64,000 nucleotides of DNA from Flavobacterium lutivivi (GCF_014642275.1 NZ_BMIM01000009.1:55189-119188); one strand, 5' to 3'; counted from the first letter of the stretch, positions 18,317-29,532 are shown. Numbers and translations are program-made. Notes: generated by a model not told the origin, from the sequence alone.

Positions 18317-18347
18317 TGCAATTTAGTTGTTGTAGTTAAATTGCATG

Positions 18348-18355
18348 CAAATATA
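18348..18355 (-). promoter_or_regulatory. -7 element of guaB promoter
   Basis: The minus strand reads TATATTTG, an exact consensus match, 31 nt before the guaB ATG. Confidence 0.65.
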
Positions 18356-18570
18356 GTGAAAAAAGTGATTAGTAAAAAGTGAATAGTAAATAGTGATTAT
18401 TTTTTAGCCCAGATAATAATGGAAAGCTTTTTGAAATGGAAAGTTAGTTTTTCTTGCAGCAAAAAAGCGACTAAAAGAAGCTCTTTTTACAGCTTAGAAA
18501 AACAACTTGAAATGAAAAAACTTGAAATGGATAGCTGGGAATAGCTTCTAGAAAATTTAGTATAGTTTTA

Positions 18571-18595
18571 GATGCTGAAACAAGTTCAGCATGAC
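18571..18595. repeat. REP-like palindrome
   Basis: ATGCTGAA (18572-18579) and TTCAGCAT (18585-18592) form an 8-bp stem with loop ACAAG, followed by GAC. The GTCAT...ATGAC-type ends resemble those of the elements at 51344-51418 and 51749-51776. Confidence 0.55.
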
Positions 18596-18613
18596 AAATA
18601 ATAAAGTTGGGAA

Positions 18614-19477
18614 TTAATGATACTTTGTAAATATCTTCAACGCTTCATTGTATGAACTTTCAAAACTCATGGCGTGACAATTTGTATCGGCTTTTTGAGC
18701 GGTAAAATAAGAAAGTAATTTTTCTGTTGGCATATTACCCGTTAAATCATCTTTTGCCATAGGACAACCACCAAAACCTTGAATTGCTCCATCAAAACGC
18801 GTGCAACCAGCTTTGAATGCTGCATCTACTTTTTCATGCCATTTATCTGGTGTTGTGTGAAGATGTGCGCCAAACTCGATTTCGGGATATTTTGGAATTA
18901 AATTTGAAAATAAATAATCAATAACTTCAGGTGTTGAACTGCCAATAGTGTCAGACAAAGAGAGAATTTTTACACCCATATTTGCCAATTTTTCTGTCCA
19001 TTCGCCAACAATTTCAACATTCCACGGATCACCATAAGGATTTCCAAAACCCATAGAAAGATAAGCGACAACTTCTTTGTTGGTATCGTTTGCAATGTCT
19101 AAAATTTCTTGTAGCGTAACCAGACTTTCGGCTATGGTTTTGTGTGTATTACGCATTTGAAAGTTCTCTGAAATAGAAAATGGAAAACCTAAATATTGTA
19201 TTTCTTTATGAACTGAAGCTAATTCTGCGCCTTTTGTATTGGCAATGATTGCTAGAAGTTTACTTTGTGTTTCAGATAAATCTAAACTTGCCAAAACCTC
19301 AGCAGTATCAGCCATTTGCGGAATAGCTTTTGGCGAAACAAAACTTCCAAAATCGATAGTATCAAAACCAACACGAAGTAATGATTGAATGTAAGCCACT
19401 TTACTCTCAGTAGGAATAAAATCTTTGATACCTTGCATAGCATCGCGTGGACATTCTATGATTTTGATTTTTTTCAT
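18614..19477 (-). CDS. Hydroxymethylglutaryl-CoA lyase
   Basis: A 287-aa HMGL-like TIM-barrel enzyme, predicted to cleave HMG-CoA to acetyl-CoA and acetoacetate in leucine degradation. Visible: IIECPRDAMQGIKDFIP (catalytic Arg-Asp of the D-x-x-Q block), FGSFVSPKAIPQMADT, SLSDTIG, GAHLHTT (metal-binding HxH) and the GFGGCPMAKDDLTGNMPTE loop with the catalytic Cys. The ATG at 19477 is chosen because a possible start three codons upstream (TTG) lies inside the promoter -7 element. The gene is close behind pyrD but has its own promoter. Confidence 0.88.
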   Translation of the reverse strand: MKKIKIIECPRDAMQGIKDFIPTESKVAYIQSLLRVGFDTIDFGSFVSPKAIPQMADTAEVLASLDLSETQSKLLAIIANTKGAELASVHKEIQYLGFPFSISENFQMRNTHKTIAESLVTLQEILDIANDTNKEVVAYLSMGFGNPYGDPWNVEIVGEWTEKLANMGVKILSLSDTIGSSTPEVIDYLFSNLIPKYPEIEFGAHLHTTPDKWHEKVDAAFKAGCTRFDGAIQGFGGCPMAKDDLTGNMPTEKLLSYFTAQKADTNCHAMSFESSYNEALKIFTKYH

Positions 19478-19483
19478 TGATGC

Positions 19484-19491
19484 CAAATTTA
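19484..19491 (-). promoter_or_regulatory. -7 element of HMG-CoA lyase gene; decides the start
   Basis: The minus strand reads TAAATTTG. It ends six bases before the ATG at 19477 and overlaps the alternative upstream TTG codon, which argues against that start. Confidence 0.55.
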
Positions 19492-19503
19492 CTAAATAAA
19501 AAA

Positions 19504-20523
19504 CTAAAGATTTTTTAAAATTTCTTTATTTATTTCTTTAACTAATTTTGGTCCTTCATAAATAAATCCGGTGTAAAGTTGAATTAAACTTGCGCCAGCA
19601 TTTAATTTGTCGATGGCATCTTGAGCAGAATGAATACCTCCAACACCTATTATTGGAAACGATTTGTTGCTTTTTTCGGAAAGAAAATGGATAACTTCTG
19701 TAGAACGAGAAGTTAATGGTTTACCAGATAATCCGCCAGTTTCTTTTTTATTTTCTGAAATAAGATTTTCTCTAGAAATAGTTGTATTTGTGGCGATTAC
19801 ACCTGCAATTTTTGTTTCATTTACTATGTCAATAATATCTAAAAGTTGTTCGTCGGTCAAATCTGGAGCAATTTTTAGTAAAATTGGTTTTGCTTTTTGT
19901 TTTTTGAAATTTTCATTTTGTAAAACTTGCAAAAGTTTTGTAAGTGGCTCTTTTTCTTGTAGTTCTCTAAGATTTGGTGTGTTTGGTGAACTAACATTTA
20001 CAACAAAATAATCTACATAATCATACAAAGCATTGAAGCAAATGATGTAATCATCTACTGCGTTTTCATTAGGAGTTATTTTATTTTTGCCAATATTTCC
20101 TCCAATTAATACACTTTTATTTTTTTTTAATCGTTCAACAGCTTCTTCAACACCACCATTATTAAATCCCATTCTGTTGATGATTGCGCTATCTTTTTTC
20201 AGTCGAAACAAACGCTTTTTAGGATTTCCATCTTGTGGTTTTGGTGTTAGCGTTCCTATTTCTATAAACCCAAAACCAAAGTTTGATAATTCATTATAAA
20301 GTTTTGCATCTTTATCAAAACCAGCTGCAAGGCCAACCGGATTTTTAAATTTTAATCCAAAAACTTCTTTTTCTAATCTTTTGTCTTTTACTTCATAAAT
20401 ACTTCTACAAATAGTTGAAAATAAAGGAATTTTAGACAAAAAACGAATAAGTGAAAAGGTAAAATAATGTACCTTTTCTGGATCAAAACAGAAAAGTAGT
20501 GGTCGAATAAGAAGTTTGTACAT
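19504..20523 (-). CDS. pyrD: Dihydroorotate dehydrogenase (quinone), class 2
   Basis: A 339-aa membrane-associated flavoenzyme of pyrimidine synthesis that oxidises dihydroorotate to orotate and passes electrons to quinone. The N-terminal 45 residues ([21 protein letters not shown]) form the helical quinone and membrane module that defines class 2. The FMN barrel shows [48 protein letters not shown] with the catalytic Ser of this class, [13 protein letters not shown] and [11 protein letters not shown]. The length is as expected. Its promoter lies 20 nt upstream; the HMG-CoA lyase gene follows. Confidence 0.96.
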   Translation of the reverse strand: MYKLLIRPLLFCFDPEKVHYFTFSLIRFLSKIPLFSTICRSIYEVKDKRLEKEVFGLKFKNPVGLAAGFDKDAKLYNELSNFGFGFIEIGTLTPKPQDGNPKKRLFRLKKDSAIINRMGFNNGGVEEAVERLKKNKSVLIGGNIGKNKITPNENAVDDYIICFNALYDYVDYFVVNVSSPNTPNLRELQEKEPLTKLLQVLQNENFKKQKAKPILLKIAPDLTDEQLLDIIDIVNETKIAGVIATNTTISRENLISENKKETGGLSGKPLTSRSTEVIHFLSEKSNKSFPIIGVGGIHSAQDAIDKLNAGASLIQLYTGFIYEGPKLVKEINKEILKNL

Positions 20524-20543
20524 AGTGTTGTGTTGTTGTGTTG

Positions 20544-20551
20544 CAAAAATA
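20544..20551 (-). promoter_or_regulatory. -7 element of pyrD promoter
   Basis: The minus strand reads TATTTTTG, an exact match, 20 nt before the ATG. The leader is made of repeated ACAACA units. Confidence 0.6.
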
Positions 20552-20614
20552 GAAAATCAAATTCATTTTTAAATCCTTAAATAATATGTTATTTTAGCAA
20601 AAGAATTTTTTATT

Positions 20615-21472
20615 ATGATTTCAAAAGAACAATTTCATCACGAACTCAATTTAATAATACAAAACGGAATTAGAGAAGATATTGGTCCAGGCGATTTTAG
20701 TTCACTGGCATGCATTCCTGCTGATGCTATGGGGAAAGCTAAGCTTCTTGTAAAAGACGAAGGCATAATAGCTGGAGTTGAGTTTGCTAAAATGATTTTT
20801 GCCGAAGTTGACGCTAATTTAGTAGTCGATACTTTTATAAATGATGGAGAAAAAGTGAAATATGGCGATGTGGTTTTTCATGTTTCTGGAAGTTCACAAT
20901 CCATTTTGAGAGCAGAACGATTGGTGCTCAATTCCATGCAAAGAATGTCTGCAATTGCAACTAAAACAAACCATTTTGCAAAATTATTAGAAGGAACCAA
21001 AACAAAAATTCTCGATACTCGAAAAACAACACCAGGTTTTAGAGCTTGCGAAAAATGGGCTGTAAAAATTGGTGGCGGCGAAAATCATCGCTTTGCTTTG
21101 TATGATATGATTATGTTGAAAGATAATCATAATGATTTTGCTGGCGGAATTACAAATGCAATAAACAAAACAAAAGCTTTTCTTGCAGATAATAATCTCG
21201 ATTTAAAAATAATTGTTGAAGCAAGAAATCTTGACGAAATAAAAGAAATTCTTCAAAGTGATGGAATATTTAGGATTTTGATTGACAATTTTAATTTTGA
21301 AGATACTCGAAAAGCTGTGGAATTGATAGGTAATAAGTGTGCAACTGAAAGCTCGGGAAATATCAACGAAAAAACCATCCGTCAATATGCTGATTGTGGT
21401 GTTGATTATATTTCTTCTGGCGCATTAACACACTCTGTTTACAATATGGATTTGAGTTTAAAAGCAGTCTAA
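20615..21472 (+). CDS. nadC: Nicotinate-nucleotide pyrophosphorylase (carboxylating)
   Basis: A 285-aa quinolinate phosphoribosyltransferase, the third step of de novo NAD synthesis: quinolinate plus PRPP gives nicotinate mononucleotide. Typical blocks are REDIGPGDFSSLACIP, the SILRAERLVLNSMQRMSAIAT helix, LDTRKTTPGFRACEKWAVKIGGGENHRF and MIMLKDNHNDFAGG, which hold the Arg, His and Lys substrate ligands, and YISSGALTHSV at the C-terminus. The partners nadA and nadB lie 34 kb away on the other strand. nadC is followed after one base by yihY and then priA, an apparent operon. Confidence 0.96.
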   Translation: MISKEQFHHELNLIIQNGIREDIGPGDFSSLACIPADAMGKAKLLVKDEGIIAGVEFAKMIFAEVDANLVVDTFINDGEKVKYGDVVFHVSGSSQSILRAERLVLNSMQRMSAIATKTNHFAKLLEGTKTKILDTRKTTPGFRACEKWAVKIGGGENHRFALYDMIMLKDNHNDFAGGITNAINKTKAFLADNNLDLKIIVEARNLDEIKEILQSDGIFRILIDNFNFEDTRKAVELIGNKCATESSGNINEKTIRQYADCGVDYISSGALTHSVYNMDLSLKAV

Positions 21473-21473
21473 A

Positions 21474-22430
21474 ATGAGTATAGAAATTGAAGACAAACTA
21501 AAAAAAATACCAATCATAAAGCAATTGGTTGTTGTTGCTCAAAACATTAAACTTCCTTGGTTGCATGGTTTGTCGTTCTATGATTTATTAGAAATCTATA
21601 TTGTTGGAATAATCGAAGGTGCAATTTCTTATCGTGCCGCTGCTATTGCGTTTAGTTTTTTCATGGCGCTTTTTCCATTTGCACTTTTTATTTTAAACCT
21701 TATTCCATACATACCTATAGAAGGTTTTCAAGATGATTTTCTTGGATTTGTTCAGCAAAGTGTTCCGCCAACAACCTATGATGCTATCTATAAGATTATC
21801 AATGATATTCTTCACAATAGTCACTCTGGATTGATTTCAACAGGATTTATTATGGCTATTTTTCTGATGACCAATGGAGTAAATGCTATTCTTGGTGGTT
21901 TTGAAAATTCGCATCACATTCATATATCATCAAAAAGAAAATTCTTCAGACAATATTTCGTTTCGTTAGCCTTATCATTATTACTCTCGTTTTTATTATT
22001 GATTACCGTTGCAACTATTGTAATTTTTGAAGTTTTAATACAAAAGACAAAAATTCAAGATGTACTTTCAGAAAATATTCCACTAATCGAAATGGGTAGA
22101 TATATTTTTGTTGTTCTAATGATTTTAACAGCTACCTCACTGCTTTTCAAATTTGGAATAAAAAGAGAAAAAAATCGTTCATTTATATCTATTGGTTCCG
22201 TTTTTACAACCATTTTAATTATTTTATCATCCTATTTTTTTGGAATTTGGGTAATAAAGTTTTCAAAATACAATGAACTCTATGGTTCTATAGGAACATT
22301 GCTTGTTGTTATGTTTTACATTTGGATTAACTGTATGATATTATTATTAGGTTTTGAATTGAATGCTTCGATTAATCGACTAAAAAAAGAGAAACTACTT
22401 GAATTAAAAAATCTACATTCACAATCTTAA
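21474..22430 (+). CDS. YihY/BrkB family inner-membrane protein
   Basis: A 318-aa polytopic membrane protein of the YihY/BrkB (UPF0761, formerly misnamed RNase BN) family. It has a cytoplasmic N-terminus and about six helices; the family motif is SYRAAAIAFSFFMALFPFALF (residues 44-64), with the late segment YGSIGTLLVVMFYIWINCMILLLGFELNA. The molecular role of the family is unsettled; transport has been proposed. It begins one base after the nadC stop and is followed by priA after 11 nt, so it is probably co-transcribed with both. Confidence 0.88.
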   Translation: MSIEIEDKLKKIPIIKQLVVVAQNIKLPWLHGLSFYDLLEIYIVGIIEGAISYRAAAIAFSFFMALFPFALFILNLIPYIPIEGFQDDFLGFVQQSVPPTTYDAIYKIINDILHNSHSGLISTGFIMAIFLMTNGVNAILGGFENSHHIHISSKRKFFRQYFVSLALSLLLSFLLLITVATIVIFEVLIQKTKIQDVLSENIPLIEMGRYIFVVLMILTATSLLFKFGIKREKNRSFISIGSVFTTILIILSSYFFGIWVIKFSKYNELYGSIGTLLVVMFYIWINCMILLLGFELNASINRLKKEKLLELKNLHSQS

Positions 22431-22441
22431 ACCTCTTTTGG

Positions 22442-24892
22442 ATGCATTATTTTATTGAAGTAATTTTACCTTTAGCACTACCTAAAACTTTTACATACAA
22501 GGTTTCTGAAGAGGAGTTTTTTTTTCTAAAAAAAGGAATGCGAGTGGCAGTTTCTTTTGGAAAAAATAGAATTTATACAGCTCTTGTTGTCGATTTGCAC
22601 AGAAATCCGCCAGTTCTTTATGAAGCGAAAGAAATTTTTCAAATTCTAGATGAAAGTCCTATTGTTACAGAAATTCAAATTCAACATTGGTTTTGGATTT
22701 CTTCCTATTATATGTGTAATATTGGCGATGTATATCGTGGTGCAATGCCATCAATGCTTCTATTAGAAAGCGAAACTATAATTTCTTCCAAAAAAGACAT
22801 TACAATCGATGAGCAATTACTTACTGATGATGAATTTCTAATCTATGAAGCACTTCAACACCAATCTTCGCTAAAAGTCGAAACAGTTGTAGATATTTTA
22901 AATAAGGAAAAAGTTTTACCATTAATACAGAATTTAATTCAGAAAAATGTAATTACTCTACACGAAGAAATTCAAGAAGAATATAAACCAAAATTGGTTC
23001 GATATATTAGGTTAAATAAAGTTTTTGAGGATAATCAAAATTTAGGTGAATTGCTTAACAATCAGAAATCTGAAAAAAGAAAAAATCTTATTTTAAGTTA
23101 TTTTCAACTGCAAGCAAGTGATAGAAAACCAATTTCTGTAAAAAAGCTTCTCGATTTTTCTCAAATTTCCCCATCTGTTCTCAAAGGTTTGATTGAAAAA
23201 GAAATCTTTGAAGAATATTATATTCAAGAAGATAGAGTTAGTTTTAATGAAAATCTAATAGAAAACGATTTAAAATTAAATGAAAATCAACAGATTGCAT
23301 TTGAAAATATTGAAAAATCATTTGAAAAAAAGGATATATGTTTACTGCATGGTGTAACTGGAAGCGGAAAAACAGAAATCTACATTAAATTAATAGAAAA
23401 GTTTCTTGAAGATAAAAAGCAAGTTTTATACTTGCTTCCCGAAATCGCCTTAACAACTCAGTTGGTATCAAGGTTGACAAAGCATTTTGGTAACAAAGTA
23501 GCAGTTTTCCATTCAAAATATAGCAACAATGAAAGAGTAGAAGTGTGGAATAATGTTTTGAATTCAAGCGAAAAAGCTCAAATTATTATTGGAGCTCGTT
23601 CGGCATTATTTCTTCCTTTTAATCATCTTGGTTTGATAATTGTTGACGAGGAACATGAATCAACATTCAAGCAATATGATCCTTCACCTAGATATCATGC
23701 TCGTGATGCTGGGATTGTATTAGCAAGTTATCATAAATCTAAAGTGCTTTTAGGTTCAGCAACACCAAGTATAGAAACCTATTATAATGCTAGCACAGGA
23801 AAGTATTCTTTAGTGTCATTGCATGAGCGTTATGGTAATTCAGTTCTTCCCGAAATTCAGTTGGTAGATTTGAAAGACGCCTATTTTAGAAAAAAAATGA
23901 AAGGTCATTTTAGTGTGGCTTTAATAGAATCAATTTCTGAGGCTTTTTCAAAAGGAGAACAAGTGATTTTATTTCAAAATAGGAGAGGATTTTCACCAGT
24001 TTTAGAATGTATGACTTGTGGTCATGTGCCGCAATGTCCAAATTGTGACGTGAGTTTAACCTATCATAAATTCAAAAACCAATTGCGTTGTCATTATTGT
24101 AGCCATTCTATTGCTAAGCCCAATAGTTGTCATGTTTGTTCTAGTTCAGATTTGACTACCAAAGGCTTTGGAACAGAGCAAATAGAAATAGAACTCGCGT
24201 CATTGTTTCCCGAAAAAAGCATCAAAAGAATGGATCAGGACACAACTAGAGGAAAATATAGTTTTGAAAAGTTGATTGATGGATTTAAAAATAGAGAGAT
24301 AGATGTATTGGTTGGTACTCAAATGCTCGCAAAAGGTTTAGATTTTGACAATGTTTCTTTAGTAGGAATCATGAATGCCGATAATATGCTTTATCACCCA
24401 GATTTTAGAGCATTTGAAAGAAGTTATCAAATGATGACACAAGTTGCAGGTCGTTCTGGACGTTCAGAAAAAAGAGGAAAAGTAATTATTCAAACATACA
24501 ATCCGTTGCACAATATTATTCAACAGGTAACAAACAATGATTATGACGGAATGTATAATGAGCAACTATATGAAAGAAGAATTTTTAAATATCCACCTTT
24601 TTATAGATTAATACGTCTTACTTTGAAGAATAGAGATTATGAAAAGTTAAAAAATGGGTCGATGTGGTTGTATCAAGTACTTCAGCAAAACTTATCCATA
24701 CCAGTTCTTGGTCCAGAAGAACCAGCAATCTCTAGAATTAGAAACGAATATATTAGAACAATAATCATTAAAATACCTACTGAAAGCCAACAAATTGAAA
24801 TAAAAAAAACTATCCAGAAAATTCTGAATAGTTTTGATATGATTTCGCAGTTTAAAGCTATCAAGATAGCTGTGAATGTAGATTTTTACTAA
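22442..24892 (+). CDS. priA: Primosomal protein N' (replication restart helicase)
   Basis: An 816-aa superfamily 2 helicase that recognises stalled forks and reloads the replisome. The N-terminal 3'-DNA-binding domain begins at MHYFIEVILPLALPKTFTY. The helicase core has Walker A GVTGSGKTEIY, LPEIALTTQL, the DEEH box in IIVDEEHESTFKQ, GSATPS and QMLAKGLDFDNVSLVGIMNAD with AGRSGRSEKRG. Between the lobes is the zinc-binding insert CMTCGHVPQCPNCDVSLTYH...CHYCS...CHVCSSSD with eight cysteines. The length matches Bacteroidota PriA. The stop codon overlaps by four bases with that of the converging LytTR gene. Confidence 0.96.
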   Translation: MHYFIEVILPLALPKTFTYKVSEEEFFFLKKGMRVAVSFGKNRIYTALVVDLHRNPPVLYEAKEIFQILDESPIVTEIQIQHWFWISSYYMCNIGDVYRGAMPSMLLLESETIISSKKDITIDEQLLTDDEFLIYEALQHQSSLKVETVVDILNKEKVLPLIQNLIQKNVITLHEEIQEEYKPKLVRYIRLNKVFEDNQNLGELLNNQKSEKRKNLILSYFQLQASDRKPISVKKLLDFSQISPSVLKGLIEKEIFEEYYIQEDRVSFNENLIENDLKLNENQQIAFENIEKSFEKKDICLLHGVTGSGKTEIYIKLIEKFLEDKKQVLYLLPEIALTTQLVSRLTKHFGNKVAVFHSKYSNNERVEVWNNVLNSSEKAQIIIGARSALFLPFNHLGLIIVDEEHESTFKQYDPSPRYHARDAGIVLASYHKSKVLLGSATPSIETYYNASTGKYSLVSLHERYGNSVLPEIQLVDLKDAYFRKKMKGHFSVALIESISEAFSKGEQVILFQNRRGFSPVLECMTCGHVPQCPNCDVSLTYHKFKNQLRCHYCSHSIAKPNSCHVCSSSDLTTKGFGTEQIEIELASLFPEKSIKRMDQDTTRGKYSFEKLIDGFKNREIDVLVGTQMLAKGLDFDNVSLVGIMNADNMLYHPDFRAFERSYQMMTQVAGRSGRSEKRGKVIIQTYNPLHNIIQQVTNNDYDGMYNEQLYERRIFKYPPFYRLIRLTLKNRDYEKLKNGSMWLYQVLQQNLSIPVLGPEEPAISRIRNEYIRTIIIKIPTESQQIEIKKTIQKILNSFDMISQFKAIKIAVNVDFY

Positions 24893-25584
24893 GCAATAGC
24901 TAGTGCTTTAATCAAATCTTCTTTTTTGTTTCTGCTTAAAGGTATTTTTGTAACTCCGATTTCTGCAAATTTACTGTTAAAACGTTCTACTTTATCAATG
25001 TTAATAATATAGGATTTGTGAACCCTTATAAATTTCTCTTTTGATAAATCTTTTTCAAATGATTTCATGGTAGAAAGAACAAGATTACTATCTTCTTCTG
25101 TAACAACTTTTACATAATCACCATAAGCTTCAATCCATTTAATCTTATTAGTGTAGATTTTTAGCTTTTTCAGATTACTTTTAATAAAGATATGTTCGCC
25201 TTCTTCTTCGTGATTTTCTTTTTTAAGCAAATGGAATTCCATCGCTCTACGAACAGAGGCGTTGAAACGGTCTAATGCAATAGGTTTTTGAAGATAATCC
25301 GTAGCATCATAATCAAAAGCTTTCATGGCATATTCTGCCTTAGAAGTAATGAAAATAATTTGAGGTTTTACCTTCAATCCGTCAAGAAAATCAAATCCAC
25401 TGATAACTGGCATCTCAATATCCAAGAAAATCAAGTCAACAGTATGAACCGACATGCAATTCTTTGCTTCAATTGCATTAGAAAAATCACCTACTAAATG
25501 TAAATTTGGGTGATTATTTACTAACTTTGCGATAATCATCCTCTGGATGGAACTATCGTCAACAACAACACAATTTAGTTTCAT
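24889..25584 (-). CDS. LytTR-family response regulator, orphan
   Basis: A 231-aa regulator with an N-terminal receiver domain (VVVDDSSIQRM, phospho-acceptor Asp in LIFLDIEMPVISG, FITSKAEYAMKAFDY, Lys in LQKPIALDRF) and a C-terminal LytTR DNA-binding domain (about residues 130-225: IFIKSNLKKLKIYTNKIKW, IEAYGDYVKVVT, FIRVHKSYIINIDKVERF). LytTR regulators normally pair with a histidine kinase of the LytS type; none is encoded here, so its partner must be elsewhere. It converges on priA with shared stop-codon bases (CTAA) and diverges from rpsF. Confidence 0.92.
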   Translation of the reverse strand: MKLNCVVVDDSSIQRMIIAKLVNNHPNLHLVGDFSNAIEAKNCMSVHTVDLIFLDIEMPVISGFDFLDGLKVKPQIIFITSKAEYAMKAFDYDATDYLQKPIALDRFNASVRRAMEFHLLKKENHEEEGEHIFIKSNLKKLKIYTNKIKWIEAYGDYVKVVTEEDSNLVLSTMKSFEKDLSKEKFIRVHKSYIINIDKVERFNSKFAEIGVTKIPLSRNKKEDLIKALAIA

Positions 25585-25713
25585 AATTCTTATTTATTAT
25601 AGATTTGGTTTTGTAAAAGTATATACTTTTTTTTAATCCACCTAACATTTTATCGATTTTTTTTGCTTTTAATCGATATTTTTTACTTTTTGACGATTTT
25701 AGGGGTTTTCCTG

Positions 25714-25743
25714 TTGAGTATTTAAATAATAGTTGTATATTCG
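25714..25743 (+). promoter_or_regulatory. Promoter of rpsF-rpsR-rplI operon
   Basis: TTG (25714-25716), a 19-nt spacer and TATATTCG (25736-25743), one mismatch from the -7 consensus, form a promoter. The expected transcript start is about 26 nt before the rpsF ATG. Confidence 0.55.
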
Positions 25744-25772
25744 CGCCCAATTTGAAATTTAATCAATTTATT

Positions 25773-26111
25773 ATGAAACATTACGAAACTGTTTTCATCT
25801 TGAATCCCGTTTTATCTGAACAACAGATAAAGGAAACAGTAAGCAAATTCGAAGATTTTCTTACTTCAAAAGGAGCACAGATGGTATCAAAAGAGGATTG
25901 GGGCTTAAAAAAATTAGCTTATGAAATCCAAAACAAGAAAAGTGGTTTTTACCATTTATTCGAATTTAAAGCTCCGGCTGAATTGCTAATTGCTTTCGAA
26001 ACTGAATTTAGACGCGACGAAAGAGTTATGCGTTTCTTGACTGTTGCGTTAGACAAACACGCAGTAGCATGGGCAGAGAGAAGAAGAGAAAAATTGAAAA
26101 CTAAAGCTTAA
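25773..26111 (+). CDS. rpsF: 30S ribosomal protein S6
   Basis: A 112-aa ribosomal protein that binds the central domain of 16S rRNA together with S18. Typical blocks are [42 protein letters not shown], and [29 protein letters not shown] at the end. ATG 25773 is chosen over a TTG seven codons upstream because S6 proteins start directly with the first beta strand (KHYETVF). It is first in the order rpsF-rpsR-rplI, with 5 nt before rpsR. Confidence 0.97.
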   Translation: MKHYETVFILNPVLSEQQIKETVSKFEDFLTSKGAQMVSKEDWGLKKLAYEIQNKKSGFYHLFEFKAPAELLIAFETEFRRDERVMRFLTVALDKHAVAWAERRREKLKTKA

Positions 26112-26116
26112 TTACT

Positions 26117-26413
26117 ATGTCATCAATAGAACAATCAGCTAAAGGAAAAAAAGATGGAGATATCAGATATCTTACTCCTTTAAATATAGATACTAATAAA
26201 ACAAAAAAATATTGCCGTTTTAAAAAGGCTGGTATCAAATATGTAGATTATAAAGATCCAGACTTTTTATTAAAGTTTGTTAACGAGCAAGGTAAAATTT
26301 TACCTCGTCGTTTAACAGGAACTTCATTAAAGTATCAAAGAAAAGTGTCAGTTGCTGTAAAAAGAGCTCGTCACCTAGCTTTGATGCCATATGTAGCAGA
26401 TTTATTAAAATAA
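26117..26413 (+). CDS. rpsR: 30S ribosomal protein S18
   Basis: A 98-aa ribosomal protein, the partner of S6. The family core is [54 protein letters not shown]. The N-terminus carries a lysine-rich extension of about 25 residues. It follows rpsF after 5 nt and precedes rplI after a 66-nt spacer that can fold. Confidence 0.97.
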   Translation: MSSIEQSAKGKKDGDIRYLTPLNIDTNKTKKYCRFKKAGIKYVDYKDPDFLLKFVNEQGKILPRRLTGTSLKYQRKVSVAVKRARHLALMPYVADLLK

Positions 26414-26424
26414 TTAAAAACTCA

Positions 26425-26479
26425 GTTGTTGTCTCGTTATGAAAACGAGACTAACTTCTAAAAAACAAAGGACAACAAC
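26425..26479 (+). promoter_or_regulatory. Nested inverted repeat in rplI leader
   Basis: GTTGTTGTC (26425-26433) is the reverse complement of GACAACAAC (26471-26479), which ends at the base before the rplI ATG. Inside it lies an 8-bp hairpin, GTCTCGTT / AACGAGAC (26431-26438 / 26444-26451). The two helices share GTC, so they either nest in part or compete. No T-run follows, so it is not a terminator. A translational switch is an inference. Confidence 0.5.
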
Positions 26480-26920
26480 ATGGAAATTATCCTAAAACAA
26501 GACGTTCAAAATTTAGGTTTCAAAGACGATGTAGTAACAGTTAAACCTGGTTATGGTCGTAATTATCTAATTCCTCAAGGATTTGCAGTATTAGCAACTC
26601 CATCAGCAAAAAAAGTTTTAGCTGAAAATTTAAAACAAAGAGCTTTCAAAGAAGCTAAAATTGTTGATGATGCTAAAAAACTTGCTGAAGCGCTTAAAGC
26701 ATTAGATATTAAAATTACTGCAAAAGCTGGTGGTGAAAAATTATTTGGTTCAATTACCAATATTGATGTAGCTGCTGCTTTAGAAAATGCTGGTCAACCT
26801 GTTGAAAGAAAATTTATTACTAGTGGTGTTGTAAAACGTATTGGTAAATATTCTGCAACAGTAAGACTTCATAGAGAAGTAGTTATTGAATTACCTTATG
26901 AAATTATAGCTGAAAAATAA
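26480..26920 (+). CDS. rplI: 50S ribosomal protein L9
   Basis: A 146-aa two-domain ribosomal protein. The N-terminal rRNA-binding domain is MEIILKQDVQNLGFKDDVV and VKPGYGRNYLIPQGFAVLAT; a long connecting helix (residues 41-74) leads to the C-terminal domain with KLFGSITNIDVAAAL and the ending LHREVVIELPYEII. The length is standard. It closes the rpsF-rpsR-rplI operon; a strong terminator follows 21 nt later. Confidence 0.97.
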   Translation: MEIILKQDVQNLGFKDDVVTVKPGYGRNYLIPQGFAVLATPSAKKVLAENLKQRAFKEAKIVDDAKKLAEALKALDIKITAKAGGEKLFGSITNIDVAAALENAGQPVERKFITSGVVKRIGKYSATVRLHREVVIELPYEIIAEK

Positions 26921-26941
26921 AACTTTCAACTTAATATTTAA

Positions 26942-26970
26942 AATCCCGATGAAAATCGGGATTTTTTTTT
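26942..26970 (+). terminator. Rho-independent terminator after rplI
   Basis: A 9-bp perfect stem, AATCCCGAT / ATCGGGATT, with a GAAA tetraloop is followed by an uninterrupted T-run. Confidence 0.9.
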
Positions 26971-26985
26971 CAACTAAAATACCTT

Positions 26986-27462
26986 ATGAAATATAAAAGA
27001 CTAACTAAAGAGCAGTTTGAAGCTTTACATCTTGAGTTTGCTAATTTTTTGGCAACTCAATCTATCGATAAGAATGAATGGGACAAACTTAAAGATGAAA
27101 AACCAAATGTTGCAGAGCAAGAGTTAGACGTTTTCTCTGATTTAATATGGGAAGGTGTTTTGACCAATGCACATTATTTAGAACATTTTTCAAAAAACTA
27201 TATATTTCTATTTAATTGTCAAGAGAAAATCATACAATCTATAGTTATTAAGTCTTTAAATCAATCTGTAGATTTTATGCAAAAGGAAGGTTTGCAATGG
27301 CTGGGTGATAATCTTTTTTCGGAAAGTGTAGAAATTCATCTTGGAAAAAAGGAATATGAAATTGAAAGAAACAAAGCTTTGTTTGACTTGATTAATCAAG
27401 GAGCAATATTGAGTGACGGACAATTATTTTTGCAAGTACACTCTATTATTCAAGCAAAATAA
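26986..27462 (+). CDS. Conserved hypothetical protein (DUF6495-like)
   Basis: A 158-aa cytoplasmic protein without signal peptide or membrane segment, starting MKYKRLTKEQFEALHLEFANFLATQ. It is acidic and helical, with a central AEQELDVFSDLIWEGVLTNAHYLEHFS. From memory this resembles the family named DUF6495 that is common in Flavobacteriaceae beside ligA, but I cannot confirm the number. No catalytic motif is visible. It lies between the rplI terminator and a second terminator-like hairpin, so it must have its own promoter within the short gap or depend on readthrough. Confidence 0.7.
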   Translation: MKYKRLTKEQFEALHLEFANFLATQSIDKNEWDKLKDEKPNVAEQELDVFSDLIWEGVLTNAHYLEHFSKNYIFLFNCQEKIIQSIVIKSLNQSVDFMQKEGLQWLGDNLFSESVEIHLGKKEYEIERNKALFDLINQGAILSDGQLFLQVHSIIQAK

Positions 27463-27477
27463 ATAAATATAAATTCA

Positions 27478-29532
<2,055 letters not shown>

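Larger units (their letters stand above)
18317..18613. other. 297-bp gene-free interval with repeats
   Basis: This space between guaB and the HMG-CoA lyase gene holds the guaB promoter (18348-18355), a gtgattagt/gaatagtaaatagtg simple-repeat tract (18361-18397), A-rich sequence with two copies of cttgaaatg near 18508-18530, and a hairpin-forming palindrome at 18571-18595. No open frame with recognisable protein features was seen. Confidence 0.7.

Noticed and set aside
25686-25772. S6:S18-type autoregulatory leader before rpsF
   Set aside because: The predicted leader is only about 26 nt and I could not find the conserved CCG-bulge stem of that RNA.
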